NCBI GenBank assembly: GCA_963575645.1
Contig: OY754466.1
Coordinates: 18,392,001-18,456,000 of the forward strand
From: Xanthostigma xanthostigma
Taxonomy: Eukaryota > Arthropoda > Insecta > Raphidioptera > Raphidiidae
Direction: 5' to 3'
Length of the DNA: 64,000 nt
Shown here: positions 1-11,635 of the stretch, in pieces
Layout of the letters: each line of letters starts with the position of its first letter
Position numbering within the stretch: position 1 is the stretch's first letter
Translations under genes and position numbers: made by a program
Notes under the pieces: model-generated
Databases searched by the model: none
Told to the model about the DNA's origin: nothing
The model's input: the letters and a program-made list of their open reading frames with translations, nothing else

Positions 1-17
1 ATGTAGTCTTTGCTTCT

Positions 18-326
18 TTATAGATTTATTTGTCCTTCCTTCAGATAGTGGTAGATTGCCTTATATGATTTGTGATCTGTTTTGGAAAGGACCTGGATAA
101 CATCATCCCAATTAGTACATGTTTGTATATTACAGTTATTTGTTAGTATGTCTCTTATGTGGTTGAAAAGTGGGCAAAGAAGAAGGATATGGTAAATGGT
201 ACCTTCACCCGTTTGACATTTACACAATGAACTCTGTATCACATTTATCTTGTATAAGTGTGTGTAACTGCTGCAATGTCCAGATCTGATTCTGTTGTGC
301 ATGGTAATAAATCCTCTATTTTCCAT
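18..326 (-). pseudogene. Non-LTR retrotransposon reverse transcriptase, C-terminal fragment
   Basis: A 102-codon frame resembles the C-terminal, zinc-knuckle end of the ORF2 protein of Jockey/R1/CR1-type non-LTR retrotransposons. The basic stretch HNRIRSGHCSSY is followed by a Cys pair (LCKC), then YHILLLCPLF and an amphipathic tail, which is the usual R-x-G-H...C-x-C...H-x-L-x-x-C-P pattern. No RT or RNase H domain lies upstream on the same strand before the Pfdn5 promoter area, so this is a 5'-truncated, probably dead copy. It may continue past the left window edge. The clade is uncertain. Confidence 0.6.
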
Positions 327-574
327 GGCGTGAACCAGAGAACATTGTGAACTTTACTTACATATCAATGGAGGATAATAAAATGTAAAAATGCAACTTG
401 AATACCATTGAGCTATGTTGTACTCGATACTCCTAATAATTCTGCCAAGAACAAAAAGAAGATTCAAAACAGCATACGTCGTTACTAGCTTCGCAATTTT
501 AGAGACAGGTTTAACCTATATGTTGACAGTTCGAATTTAGATTTCTGATTTAAAAAATATAATAACTACTTAAA

Positions 575-2607
575 ATGAGCACTATATCGGGAGCGGAAGA
601 TCCAACTTTGCATCAGATCGATTTAACTAAATTGAGTTTGCAGCAGTTGACTCAGTTGAAACAGCAATTAGAACAGGTGAGGTATAACCTTATTTAGTCA
701 ACACTCCTACACTATGTAAAAGAATTATTTATAACAAAGTAGTTTTTTAAAATGTTTCCTAACCTTTCGTTTGTAGTGTACTCTAAATGATGAATAAAGA
801 TGAGCTTAATAACAACTATCAGGTCTTCAGTTGTATGAAAATTTTATTTTGATTGTGTTTTCTAGGAACTCAGTGTATTCCAAGATTCGTTGCAAACTCT
901 GAAAATGGCACAAACAAAATTTCAAGACTCCGGTGAAAGTTTAGAGAAATTCACTCCTAATATGAAAGGACGGTCAATCCTCGTACCATTAACAGGATCT
1001 GTATCCTTTTTTCACTTTTATAAATAGGAAATCTTAACTTTTAGTACTTTAAATTATGGAATGAAAATTTAAGCATCTGCCTTCAGCTATCTATTTGCGA
1101 TAGAATAGCGTTGTAGACTACCCTAAATAAATAATAAGTCACCATTTAGGGAGGTTGGATAGGCACTTGTGCGGGGGACTTGGTATGGGGAAAATTCTAT
1201 GATATACAAAAGCCTCCTAAGTTTATATGTGGTTGAGCATTTATGTAAAACTCACTAAATCGAGATCTTTGTGTTTTATTTAAATTATGGCGTTTTCGGC
1301 ATCAAGATCTGTCCCGGAGCAGGTCAGGTCGAATTGGTTACTATTGGTTAAATAAACAAATTTCTTTAACCATTAATTACTCATTCAGCTTGACCTGCCC
1401 GGGGCAGTTCTCGATGCCGAAAGCGCCATTAATTTCTCATTACTAGTATAGGGAAAAGTTCTAGTTTTTTTCTATTAACTTTGAAAATGTACATTTCATA
1501 GCATAGTTATTTTTGAAATTATTCCTATCTTTACTTATATTTGATTTTATGAGTTTTCTGTTGTTTTATAAAATTATGTCACTATTTCATTGACTGCCAG
1601 TTGATTGCATGTATTAAAAATATATTGTAAATTTTATTTTTTCAACAATGAGACTGTTCATAATGTTCAAAATTAAAAACTAATATAAGAAGAACATCTC
1701 TGAAATTTTACTGATTTTAATCATTTTGGATTTTTGACCCTACCTCCTAAAAAATTTTATTTTATGACAAATGCTTTGCACAACACTGATTTTTAAATTT
1801 ATAGTCCTTAACTTGTTGATAGATGTACGTTCCTGGAATAATTACAGACCCTGAGCATGCAATTATAGACATTGGAACGGGATACTATGCCCAGAAAGTA
1901 AGTAAATAAATGTTCAATTGATGCAATTTTTAGCTGTTCCAGATTTTGGAGGTGGTTTCGAAAATGTTTTTTGACTGCTTTCAGAAAAATTCTCTGGGTT
2001 TCATAATAGTTTTAGGTTTTTTTAAGTATTATCTTATGACAAAAAATAATCAGTTTAAAATTTATTTTATACTAGCGGTCCCGCCCGATTTCACCTGGGC
2101 GCAAAAGAACGAATGAGGGGGTGCATGAGTACGCACGTTCATCTTAGTTTACTGGGATGAATGTTGTATCCAAGTTTCATGATGATCGGAGTTACCTTTC
2201 AAAAGTTTTTGTCAGACGGACTAATTTTGAGATATATTTTACAACATTTTTCATCGATGCTCCACTCCTATTGGTCGTAGTGTGATATTATATAACCTAT
2301 AGCAACAAAATAACTATCCAACAAAAAAATATTTTCAATTCGAATCAGTAGTTTCTGAGATTAGCGCGCTCAACCAAACAAACAAACAGACTCTTCACCT
2401 TTATATATTAGTATACGATCAACAATTTTTTTCTAGGATATTGACGGTGCTAAAGACTATTTCAAGCGGAAAGTCAAATTTGTGACTGAACAAATGGAGA
2501 AAATTCAAAAGATGGGTATAGAAAAAAGCAAAATTAGGGATACTATAGTAGAGGTTATGGAATTAAAAATATCAACTGTTCCTGCTAACCCAGTGACCAA
2601 CGTTTAA
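575..2607 (+). CDS. Pfdn5: Prefoldin subunit 5 (four exons)
   Basis: Prefoldin 5 is an alpha-class subunit of the cytosolic heterohexameric prefoldin complex, which hands unfolded actin and tubulin to the TRiC/CCT chaperonin. Coding exons: 575-676, 866-1000, 1823-1897, 2437-2607. All introns are GT-AG and phase 0, and the joined frame is 160 residues, close to the family's usual ~150. Exon 1 carries the N-terminal helix (LSLQQLTQLKQQLEQ). Exon 2 carries the rest of that coiled coil plus the strand motif ILVPLTGS. Exon 3 holds MYVPGII and DIGTGYYAQK, the most conserved beta-hairpin part of the family. Exon 4 holds DAKDYF-like GAKDYFKRKVKF and the C-terminal helix. Start at 575 is the first ATG of the frame. 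Introns 2 and 3 carry a MITE and a LINE-type tail. Orthology is clear by motif order. Confidence 0.95.
1288..1428. mobile_element. Short foldback MITE in Pfdn5 intron 2 (TTA target duplication)
   Basis: A 141-bp element begins TGGCGTTTTCGGCATC and ends with the inverted GATGCCGAAAGCGCCA. The inverted repeat continues through GACCTGC/GCAGGTC-type sequence for about 45 bp per arm. TTA sits on both sides (1285-1287, 1429-1431), as for PIF/Harbinger-type insertions. It has no coding capacity and lies well away from the splice sites. Confidence 0.65.
2071..2415 (+). mobile_element. RTE-type non-LTR retrotransposon 3' end in Pfdn5 intron 3
   Basis: It starts ACTAGCGGTCCCGCCCG and ends with CAAACAAACAAACAG, CTCTTCACC and a tail TTTATATATTAGTATA. 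The same head and tail recur at 43243-43560, 52970-53073, 55788-56395 and 61640-61835 (tail). A GC-rich 'pseudo-exon' head plus a short AT repeat tail is usual for 3' fragments of RTE-like LINEs or SINEs borrowing their tails. The clade name is inferred. Confidence 0.6.
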
Positions 2608-2662
2608 TAATGTTTTTGTTTATTTTTTATTTTTTGCTTTTGTAAACGAGACGAGAAAAATC

Positions 2663-2668
2663 AATAAA
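2663..2668 (+). terminator. Poly(A) signal of Pfdn5
   Basis: AATAAA lies 56 bp after the Pfdn5 stop codon and is followed by T-rich sequence. It is the first canonical hexamer downstream. Confidence 0.7.
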
Positions 2669-2699
2669 TGCTACTATTTAATAACTCTTATAGTAATAA

Positions 2700-3165
2700 T
2701 TATCTTTTGACGTGATAACGTCTTATAAATTGATGAATCACGTCAAAATAAAAAGATGAAACACCGGCTGCATGCACGAAAAAGTGTAACGTTCCTGACG
2801 TTACTAAGTGAGTGACTAGAATGCCTTCGGTAATTTTGAAGCAGATATCAACCGATTGAGATGAAAATTTGTATACACGTTTAGTTTGAACGACAATGCA
2901 TGGTTAGCTGTGTGACGTCACTCTAAATCCAATATGGCGGACTTCTAAAGATGGCGGAATAAGTTTTTGACGTGATAACGTCTTATAAATTGATGAAACA
3001 CCAGCTGCACGCACGAAAAAGTGCAACGTTTCGTAACGTTCCGCCTGACCCTGTGCGTGCAAGCGAGAGCGCAGTAATGTATTATTAAATATGATATTCG
3101 AGCGAAATACGTTATCACGTAAAACTATCGTCCGTAAACCGACTTTACAGACAACCATTTTTTTT
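2700..3165 (-). repeat. Dispersed repeat family A (ACGTGATAACGT ends), copy 1
   Basis: Contains two copies of TGACGTGATAACGTCTTATA followed by AATTGATGA (2708 and 2969), then the GCATGCACGAAAAAGTG segment. It ends with GTCCGTAAACCGACTTTAC and AGACAACCA. The same family is at 7914-8174, 42893-43098 and 47370-48090. The two ends are related in inverted orientation (TTACGTGATAACGT against ACGTTATCACGTCAA), so it behaves like a TIR element. I do not recognise its superfamily. Confidence 0.6.
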
Positions 3166-3169
3166 TTTT

Positions 3170-4760
3170 TTAAACAATTTTGGACAATGTCACCAAGCCC
3201 CTTCGTTGCTTCGTATCATTTACCGTTTCGAAGATAGATCCGTTCGAAGTGGTTTTCTGGAATACGCATCGGATACATTTAAAATTCTGTGTACTGATAG
3301 AAAACGACACGCTGAATTCAATGAGCGCACCCGGAGGTCTGTATCTATTAACCGTTTCGGAGATAGAGGCGTAAGAACGTCGCTTCGGTGTTTAAAAACA
3401 CTTTAAATGCCCACCGAACCAAAAGTTGAACTTATTTTTTGATTCGGAGTGTCATTTAGTGTTAGTATAAGCCGTCTGGACCAGAAAAGCGAGTCATTGG
3501 AAAATGTCGAAAATCGACCAAAAACGCGATTTTTCCCATAGTATAGCCTTAGTTTTTTTGTGATTTTTTTAAGACAATTTTGGACAATGTCTCCGATCCG
3601 ATTCAAATTCGGTAGGCTTATGTAAAATGACACGCTGAAGTCATCGAGCCCCTTCGTTGCTTCGTATCATTTACCGTTTCGAAGATAGACCCGTTCGAAG
3701 TGGTTTTCTAGAATGCCTGGAATACGCATCGGATACATTTAAAATTCGGTGTACTGATAGAAAACGACATGCTGAATTCAATGAGCGCACTCGGAGGTCT
3801 GTATCTATTACCGTTTCGGAGATATTGACGTTTAAATGTTTCTTTTACATTGAAATTCACTATAAAAGCCCACAGGACATAAAGTTGAGCTTAATTTTTG
3901 ATTCGGAGTGTCATTCAGTGTTAGTATAAGCCGTTTGGACATGAAAAGCGAGTTATTGGAAAATCTTAAAAATCGACTAAAAACGCGATTTTTCCCATAG
4001 TATAGCCTTAGTTTTTTTGTGATTTTTTTAAGACAATTTTGGACAATGTCTCCGATCCGATTCAAATTCGGTAGGCTTATGTAAAATGACACGCTGAAGT
4101 CACCGAGCCCCTTCGTTGCTTCGTATCATTTACCGTTTCGAAGATAGACCCGTTCGAAGTGGTTTTCTGGAATGCCTGGAATACGCATCGGATACATTTA
4201 AAATTCGGTGTGCCGATAGAAAACGACATGCTGAATTCAATGAGCGCACCCGGAGGTCTGTATCTATTACCGTTTCGGAGATATTGACGTTTAAATGTTT
4301 CTTCTACATTGAAATTCACTATAAAAGCCCACAAGACCTAAAGTTGAGCTTAATTTTTGATTCGGAGTGTCATTCAGTGTTAGTATAAGCCGTTTGGACC
4401 TGAAAAGCGAGCTATTGGAAAATCTTGAAAATCGACTAAAAACGCGATTTTTCCCATAGTATAGCCTTAGTTTTTTTGTGATTTTTTTAAGACAATTTTG
4501 GACAATGTCTCCGATCCGATTCAAATTCGGTAGGCTTATGTAAAATGACACGCTGAAGTCACCGAGCCCCTCTGTTGCTTCGTATCACTTACCGTTTCGA
4601 AGATAGACCCGTTCGAAGTGGTTTTCTGGAATGCCTGGAATACGCATCGGATACATTTAAAATTCGGTGTACTGATAGAAAACGACATGCTGAATTCAAT
4701 GAGCGCACCCGGAGGTCTATACTCTATATGTAATACTGTTTCGGAGATAGAGACGTTCGA
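3170..4760. repeat. 459-bp tandem satellite, about 3.5 copies
   Basis: The segment beginning CGTTGCTTCGTATCATTTAC recurs near 3202, 3655, 4114 and 4573, with spacings of about 453, 459 and 459 bp. Units are nearly identical over long stretches, including TTTTCCCATAGTATAGCC and GGACAATGTCTCCGATCCG. Open frames of 60-90 codons on both strands repeat in step with the unit, so they come from the repeat and are not genes. The last unit decays after about 4740. Confidence 0.85.
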
Positions 4761-5932
4761 ATGTAGCTTCTATGTCTAAATACACTTCAAATGCTCACAG
4801 AACGAAGTTGAGCTTATTTCAATTTACTACGGTATAATACGGCATACTACTATACATTTCAAATTCGGTATGCTGATTGAAAACGACATTCTACATTCAA
4901 TGAGCACACCCGGAGATCTGTATCTATTACCGTTAACGTCAATTGTCATTTCAAAAATAATTTGACTTCAGGAAACAATGCAGTTGTAGAATAGCGACAT
5001 CGGACGGAATTTCTTAAAAGCTATTAGTTTAGTCTTTTCTGCGCCTAGTACTTGTCTACATTGAACTAAATATATTTCAATGCTTGTCTATAAAAATCGA
5101 CTGCAGCGCGGCAAAATCTGAACTAACATCCATTTTTTCATATAATCATAGATAAACGTATTATACTTAGGAAGATAAGTATCCTAGTTAACCAAAATGA
5201 GACCACTTATGATGCTCGCCGCTAGGTGGCCACCTATTGACGAGCATCATAAGCCTAATTTTTTTAATCTGCGAGTGTAGAATATGTAGAGTTTCCGTAG
5301 TTAATTGTGCTGATAATGGTTCGGCCGTCTGGTGACTAGCATCATAACTACATATGTTTTCCGTAGTGAATTGTGCAGGCAATTTGTTCCTCTAGTGACT
5401 AGCATCATAATTACATTTGTTCTTCAAAGATCCTCTTACGTCATTCGACTGTATTGTACAATATCCCGCGGTGACATTATTATTGGGCTTTTAAATATTT
5501 TTCTTTTGACATAAGTAAATGAATAACTTTAATTAAAATTTTATTTTTAAACAAAGTTCTGATGTTGAGTCAAAAAAATCCGAACAAAAATATAAATTCA
5601 AGAAATAAGATTATGTATTTCATTTTAAATTATTTTTATTATCTTAATTAATTAGATGCTTATACCGACACTGTACTTCTCCCATAATAAAATAATTGAC
5701 ATGATCTTCGATGCTACAAAATAATATGTCATTCACAATTGTAGAGTAGAATACATAACCAAAGTGGACGAAAAATGCACCCTGTATTACATGTTATAAA
5801 TTTGTTAAAATCCGTAGGTGAAAAAATATATGATTAATTATTTAACGGCCTGACAGTTGAATTTTTTTTTAAAGATTTTTCAGAGATGATATTTTTTTTT
5901 GGTATCTACAGTCAAGAAATATAATAAAGAGA

Positions 5933-6214
5933 ATGTTCGACTATTTTTTTTTAAATTCGTATTCATGGTTTCAAAATATAAACAGCCTTATGTATGATTT
6001 GAAAAAATTCTGTCGGTACGTTTATAAATTGTGTCAAAAAATTATTTCTTATTTCATTTCCGAGAATTTTTCAATAATGGCTTGTGTTAGTAATTCGTGC
6101 AGTTACGTTAACTGTAAAAATTGTAGACGAAATTCACCGGGATTAAGTTTTTACAGATTACCTTTAAAAGACAAAGTCCTTCGTAAACTTAGATTTCCTG
6201 AAAATTTGGAGTAA
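5933..6214 (+). pseudogene. THAP-domain-like N-terminal fragment of a transposase
   Basis: The 93-codon frame contains, from an internal Met at 6077, MACVSNSCSYVNCK followed by SFYRLPLKDK. A THAP finger has C-x2-4-C near the start, then a F-h-x-F-P-like block and later C-x2-H. The first Cys pair and the SFYRLPL block are present. The frame stops before the second metal pair because from about 6180 the sequence turns into a repeat also found near 60150-60250. It is a truncated fossil. It may also be only a chance likeness, but its place inside a TIR element supports the call. Confidence 0.45.
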
Positions 6215-6294
6215 TTCGGCCCAATAAATTTTGAGAAATCACAGAAATACAAGTTTCAAAAATTTTAAGAAATTTTTTTGGAATATTTATTGGC

Positions 6295-7320
6295 AATATA
6301 ATATGTCAGTATTCTTAAAGTTGAAAAGATCTTTGACGAATAATGAATTGTCTTAAATTATTAAAATGAATTCGTATCCATGATTTTGATTAAACTGTGA
6401 AACAGACCAAAAAAAACGTTACCACGACTATTCAAAATCAAATTTGAAAATTCAAAAATTTTGAATTATGTTTGGTTTTTTACATTTATTTAGAAATTTA
6501 AGTGCCGTTGTTTACGTGGCGTTTCTATGGTTTGAAACAAACTGGGAACTGTCGTCACGGAAAACTGTAAATTATCATTTATCACATACGTAAAAAAAAA
6601 TAAAATTGATGGTTTTTAACAATTTATAAACCATTGAGCGAGTAATTGGGATCAATTTTTTGACAATTTTATTATATAAATAATAATAAATTATAATTAT
6701 AATAAATAATAATAAATTATCGACCAATTTTTCAGACAATTATATTGACAAAAATATATAATTATAATTCAATAAATTTATTGAATTATAATTATATATT
6801 TTTGTCAATATAATTGTCTGAAAAATTGGTCGATAATTTATTTATTGAAGAGTACTAATCAGACGTTAATCAAAGATTCAAATATCAAAATGTTTATTAC
6901 TAGCCATTATACACGTCACTGCACACGTTAGTAGAAATTTTATTTTATTTCTATTGACAAAATATGTCAGTACCTATTTGTAAAGTTGAAATGATCCTTG
7001 ATGAATAATAAATTGTCTTAAATTATTAATTAAAATGAATTCGTATTCATGATTTTGATTAAAATGTGAAACAGACTAAAAAAACGTTACCACGACTATT
7101 CAAAATAAAATTTGAAAATTCAAAAAATTTGAATTACATTTGGTTTTTTTATTTATTTTAGAAATTTATTTGTGCCGTTGTTTACGCGGCGTTTCTATGA
7201 TTTGAAACAAACGGAACTGTCGTCACGGAAAACTAAAATTATCACATACCTACGTCAAAAATAAAAAAAAACATTGATGGTTTTTAACAATTTATAAACC
7301 ATTGAGCGCGTAATTAGGAT
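6295..7320. repeat. Direct duplication (~370 bp) flanking a perfect palindrome
   Basis: The block at 6295-6655, including AAACGTTACCACGACTATTC and GGTTTTTAACAATTTATAAA, is repeated with a few percent change at about 6935-7320. The two copies lie about 640 bp apart inside the P-like element and bracket the 132-bp palindrome at 6711-6842. Confidence 0.75.
6711..6842. repeat. Perfect 132-bp palindrome without spacer
   Basis: Every base from 6711 to 6776 pairs with its mirror from 6842 to 6777; I checked the pairs block by block. The centre is AATAAATTTATT. The arm holds CGACCAATTTTTCAGACAAT, which also occurs in slightly altered form at 39717-39740. Not coding. Confidence 0.9.
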
Positions 7321-7826
7321 CAGTATAGAGGTAGCTTTAAGATTATCTGAACTTTTAGTTTAACCATAATGTAGGTGGAAGCACAAAACAACATTCAGTT
7401 TGTGGGCCAGGGGTATGAAACGTAAGAGGTTTACTATATAAAAGTGGTCTCATTTTGGTTAACTAGGTTACGAATCTTCCTAAGTATAATACGTTTATCT
7501 ATGATATAATGTACTGTTCAAATTTAAGATAGAGATGATAATTGTTTGTCTTGAAATTTAAAACAGCTTTAATAGGGAGGTATTTTATTGATAAAAAAAA
7601 ACGCATATTACCTCAGATTTTGAGTGTCTATAAACTATATGTAAACTACTATCTATAATTAAAAAAATAAACAATAATTTTCTTAAACAAACATAGCTAT
7701 GTAGAAAAATAAGAACAAAATTGAACATTCAACTTTTAGATTTATTAAAAACTTAACATTCACAACAAAAATATTTTTTTACAATATGAAATAATAAATT
7801 ATAACCTAAAATACACTGACTGTACT

Positions 7827-8241
7827 CATGGGTGCCGCCAGGGTGAGGGGACAGGATGGGGTAGTTCATGAAAATGACCAATTGATATAGTTTCGTAATA
7901 AATTACAGAAACAAAAAAAAAATTGGTTGTCTGTAAAGTCGGTTTACGGACGATAGTTTTACGTGGTAACGTCATAAAGAAACATTGATGAACTCTCTGA
8001 CGTCACGCGAGAAGAGAGAGAAATGCGTACAAGCCGACGCTTGGGCCGATCGTGCCTCTCTATCGCTTATACCGCGCTCTCGCTTGCACGCTCAGGCTCA
8101 GGCGGAACGTGACACTTTTTCATGCGTGCAGCCGGTGTTTCATCAATTTATAAGACGTTATCACGTCAAAAATGTTTAAATTATTATTATTGCATTTAAT
8201 TTTTTGCCACCTCCCTGGAAAATTTTCTAGAGGCGCCCATG
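7827..8241. mobile_element. hAT-like element (8-bp TSD) with a nested family-A repeat
   Basis: Ends are CATGGGTGCCGCC and GGCGCCCATG. The 8-bp ACTGTACT is duplicated on both sides (7819-7826, 8242-8249), the length expected for hAT. The middle (about 7914-8174) is a separate insertion of repeat family A. The superfamily is inferred from TSD length and from CA...TG ends only. Confidence 0.6.
7914..8174 (+). repeat. Dispersed repeat family A, most complete copy
   Basis: Runs from TTGGTTGTCTGTAAAGTCGG through GACGATAGTTTTACGTGG to TAAGACGTTATCACGTCAA. The inner parts of both ends are related in inverted orientation for about 35 bp (ACGT-x-x-TAACGTC...TTGATGAA). The 64-codon frame over it is part of the repeat. 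Confidence 0.65.
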
Positions 8242-8249
8242 ACTGTACT

Positions 8250-9190
8250 TCGCAACATAAAATTTGTACGGATCTCCAACAAATTTAATAAATATCACAA
8301 ATTATCTAAAATATAAACGAATGATAATCATTATAATGTTATATTAATGACGCACTAAATCAACAGTTTTTCCTAAAATATAGTCGACGGCATCCCTGAT
8401 CTCTAAGTATTGGATTGCGGCTTGTCCTTACAAGGCCTGGGCAATAAAAAAAAAACAATTCGAAATAACGATTCTATAAAGTTCATATGACTCATGTTTA
8501 TTTCACAATTTAAAGCGCGTAAATCAAGTTCCCGTCACTTGGAACGTACAACTGAAATACGAGCGTAATTTTCGAGGTATTATTGTACGAGGCTTCATTG
8601 AATAGCCGCCATTTCCAAATCATCTTTTCAGAGATCAGTTTTCCTCAAGGCCATCGGGCTATGGACTATTATAGAGAGATCTACTAAAGTAAAATCACTT
8701 TTTTACTGTTAGCAAAACAATATACACATAAAACTAAGGCATATTCTTCAAGTAACATACTTAACACTCATAGTAATCAGTTATTTTTATCTGAATGAAA
8801 AAATCTGATGGATTTTAAAAATAAAATAATCATTAATTTAACAGAAGAAAAACACTCCAGCGTTTCTTCTGTTTTAGTGAGCTGCCATTGTTATTTCATA
8901 TTCTATGGAAAAATCCAGAAAGTCATGACCTGCATGGAAACAAATGCAGTGCCAGACTGCAAAATTTGCTTAGTTTTCTTTTATTTTTATAAAATAGAGG
9001 TATATATTTTTATACGGATAAATATTGTACTATATTATATAAATATATTAATTATCTCAATCTAGAAATACACGTATTATTTTAAAAGTATCACAGAAAA
9101 ATATATAAATAATGGTATTCAGATTTCTATTTCAATATTGTGAAAACACATTTAACATAAGCCATTTTTGTAGCCTAAATAGCTGTCCTG
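8250..9190. other. No gene recognised
   Basis: AT-rich sequence between the convergent Pfdn5 and kinase genes. One short stretch (8344-8426, - strand) could be a terminal exon but is not supported by any likeness; see the rejected list. Confidence 0.4.
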
Positions 9191-9199
9191 TTATAAAAA

Positions 9200-9557
9200 A
9201 AAAGACGGGTTGCACTCCGGGAGTGCCGCAGAAGTGAAAACTTGAATATTAGGGTCTTAATTTTTTGCATTTAGAAGCATTGTTTATTTATTGGCAACAC
9301 TTGTAAATAAAATGGTTTGTATCATAGATTGCATTTTTATGTACGATATTTCAACGCTAGATGTCTAACGTTGTATAAAAAATAAAATGGTTTGTATCAT
9401 AGATTGCATTTTTATGTACTATATTTCAAAAGTATCTGGCAATTACTATCACTTGGAGAGTGTCACCCAGTTCTTACTTTTCCTGACGCGAGTTTAACAT
9501 TTTTTATCCATTACAAAAAAAGTGTACAACGCCGCTAAAGAAGTTTTCACTTCAAAA
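9200..9557. repeat. Dispersed repeat family D (GAAGTGAAAACTT ends), copy 1
   Basis: Runs from GACGGGTTGCACTCCGGGAG and CAGAAGTGAAAACTTGAATA to AAGAAGTTTTCACTTCAAAA, so its ends are inverted GAAGTGAAAACTT boxes. An inner 40-bp block containing GGTTTGTATCATAGATTGC is duplicated (about 9310 and 9386). Other copies: 11011-11320 and 58233-58600. MITE-like; the family is not recognised. Confidence 0.7.
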
Positions 9558-9559
9558 AG

Positions 9560-10980
9560 CGGTTGCGTGTACATATGTACGCACGTTAGAAGTTATAGTT
9601 CTTTGGCGTGATTCAAAACTAATCATTCATTTGGATGCAAATCATTTTATTGAAATAAAATTTTAAAAGGACTGGAGTCAACAACAGTACAGATATTAGA
9701 TGCAACGCGTATGCGAACAGGGTCTCTGCCATACTCTATCCTCCTCACTCAGTGAAGCGAAAAACAAGGCACGTCCACTGATGTAAGTCAATGGTCTGTC
9801 GGTAGTTTTTTAAACTGCCGGTAACCTTTTCCCACGAACAACTTCATCCTGCTAATTTTTGACGGGCATCGTAAAAATTCACTCATATAATTTTTTCATA
9901 ACGGGCCAAATTAAAGAAGTATAACTGCGAAAAGAACTGGGTGCGTGTAACTCACGCGTCTGAAGTGAAACTAAGTAAACACTCAACAGAAAGGGGCGTG
10001 TCGATTGAGTTACCCAAACTACCCGTCAGTCAATCGGTTTCCCGCTAGCAGTTCATTTCGCCCACTCGGCATTCTTGACAGTGCGATTTTTCGTTTAACT
10101 ACAACCCATTCATGACGTCATATTGATTACGTCATAAAATAAACTTCCCATCAGTTCCCAATATAACCCGGAAATGTTTGTATCGAGTTGAATTGTATTT
10201 CGTGAAGTCAAAAATTAATTAAAACATTAAAAATAAGCACACACACAAATGACAACAACGCAATACAATTACAATTTTCTTACTAAAAATAAATCTATTT
10301 TTATAAATTACAATAGTGTATCTGCATGTATACTATGTATAAGCAAATACACTGTTTATTTGCATTGGCGTTATTAGAATTTCATTTTGAAAATTCAAAG
10401 ACGATGTTTAAGAGTTGTATGTACAATTTTTTAATTTCCTAACGTACAATAATTCCCCGTTTAGCGCTATTATTTTGTGACATGAAAATGAAACTCCAAG
10501 GGATTACATTTTTTTGTGAAATACAGAGAGCTCGGAAAAGCGGCGAATCCCCAAAAAAGATCTCAATGGCGAATTTTATAAGCGTTGTAACGATGTTATT
10601 GTATACAACTGTAAAGCGCGCTTACAGCGAGAGTTTACTGTACGTTTTTTTTTAAAACATTAAAAAATACATTTGCGTAATTATTTATCGGAACTACTTT
10701 GTCAAATTAGTGAATTTTTGTGAAAAGCAATAAAATTTTCTTAATTCTATTTCAACTTTATTTGAGTACATACAGCCCTTAACAAAAATACATATTTCTA
10801 TTCGATTGGCTTTTAAAATAGATTAGATCAAAAATATATTTTTTAAAATGGCTGTCATATAACCGTGACACACCGTCACGATTTCAAATTCCCGCCATTT
10901 GTTACGTCGATGTTTCGAAATGATCCAAATCGATTTTGAAGAGCCAATCTAAAACGTCGAATGTGTCGATTCAGTGGCGT
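9560..10980. other. No gene or clear repeat recognised
   Basis: AT-rich with short, unrelated frames only. I saw no splice-bounded coding stretch and no repeat shared with the rest of the window. Confidence 0.4.
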
Positions 10981-11010
10981 AACCAGAGGGGTAAAGAGAA
11001 ACGTACATAA

Positions 11011-11320
11011 AAAAAAGACGGGTTGCACTCTGGGAGTGCCGGCAGAAGTGAAAACTTGAATATTAACGTCTTAATTTTTTGCATTTAGAAGCATTGTTTA
11101 TTTATTGGCAACACTTGTAAATAAAATGGTTTGTATCATAGATTGCATTTTTATGTACGATATTTCAACGCTAGATGTCTAGCGTTGTATAAAAAGTATC
11201 TGGCAATTACTATCACTTAGAGAGTCTCACCCAGTTCTTACTTTTCCTGACGCGAGTAACATTTTTTACTCATTACAAAAAAAGTGTACAACGCCGCTAA
11301 AGAAGTTTTCACTTCAAAAA
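11011..11320. repeat. Dispersed repeat family D, copy 2
   Basis: Same ends and order as the copy at 9200-9557 but without the inner duplication, so this is likely closer to the basic form. Confidence 0.7.
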
Positions 11321-11635
11321 AACACAGCTTACTGCTCTTCGCATGATTTAAAACCTGTGATCTCATAAGATGTTAATAATCTTGAAGGGTTGGCCAAAGC
11401 TTATGCTAACGAGAGAGGACAAAACAGTTCACCGGCGAGTAAAAGAAAGAGTTTCACTTCTACCCTGTGATCATAAGCACATACATTAGTTTCTCTTTGG
11501 GGGTTTACTTTCATCCAAAAAAAAAGTCCAAAATCGACGAGCAATCAGTTCTTGTATTCTGTTGTTGGCGTTTCGGAGGCCAAAATTTGATCAGACAGGA
11601 TCACTCTTCAAATATGGTTTCCTTTTATTAATAGA

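Larger units (their letters stand above)
5147..7503 (+). mobile_element. P-element-like transposon, 2.36 kb, with ~60-bp TIRs
   Basis: The left end CATAGATAAACGTATTATAC matches the inverted right end over about 60 bp, through CCTAGTTAACCAAAATGAGA. A 7-bp duplication ATATAAT flanks it (5140-5146, 7504-7510). Inside is a reading frame with a THAP-like zinc finger (5933-6210), the DNA-binding domain typical of P-element transposases. No catalytic domain is left, so the copy is non-autonomous. The P-superfamily label is an inference from the CA... terminus, the THAP-like frame and a 7-8 bp target duplication. Confidence 0.6.

Noticed and set aside
3180-4551. Set of similar 64-90 codon frames on both strands, which could look like a small gene family
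   Set aside because: They repeat exactly with the 459-bp satellite unit; frames on both strands cannot all be genes.
8344-8426. Possible - strand terminal exon reading AAIQYLEIRDAVDYILGKT to a TAA
   Set aside because: It has an acceptor-like AG and a hexamer-like sequence nearby, but no upstream exon, no recognised family, and a second frame is open from another acceptor. Left uncalled.
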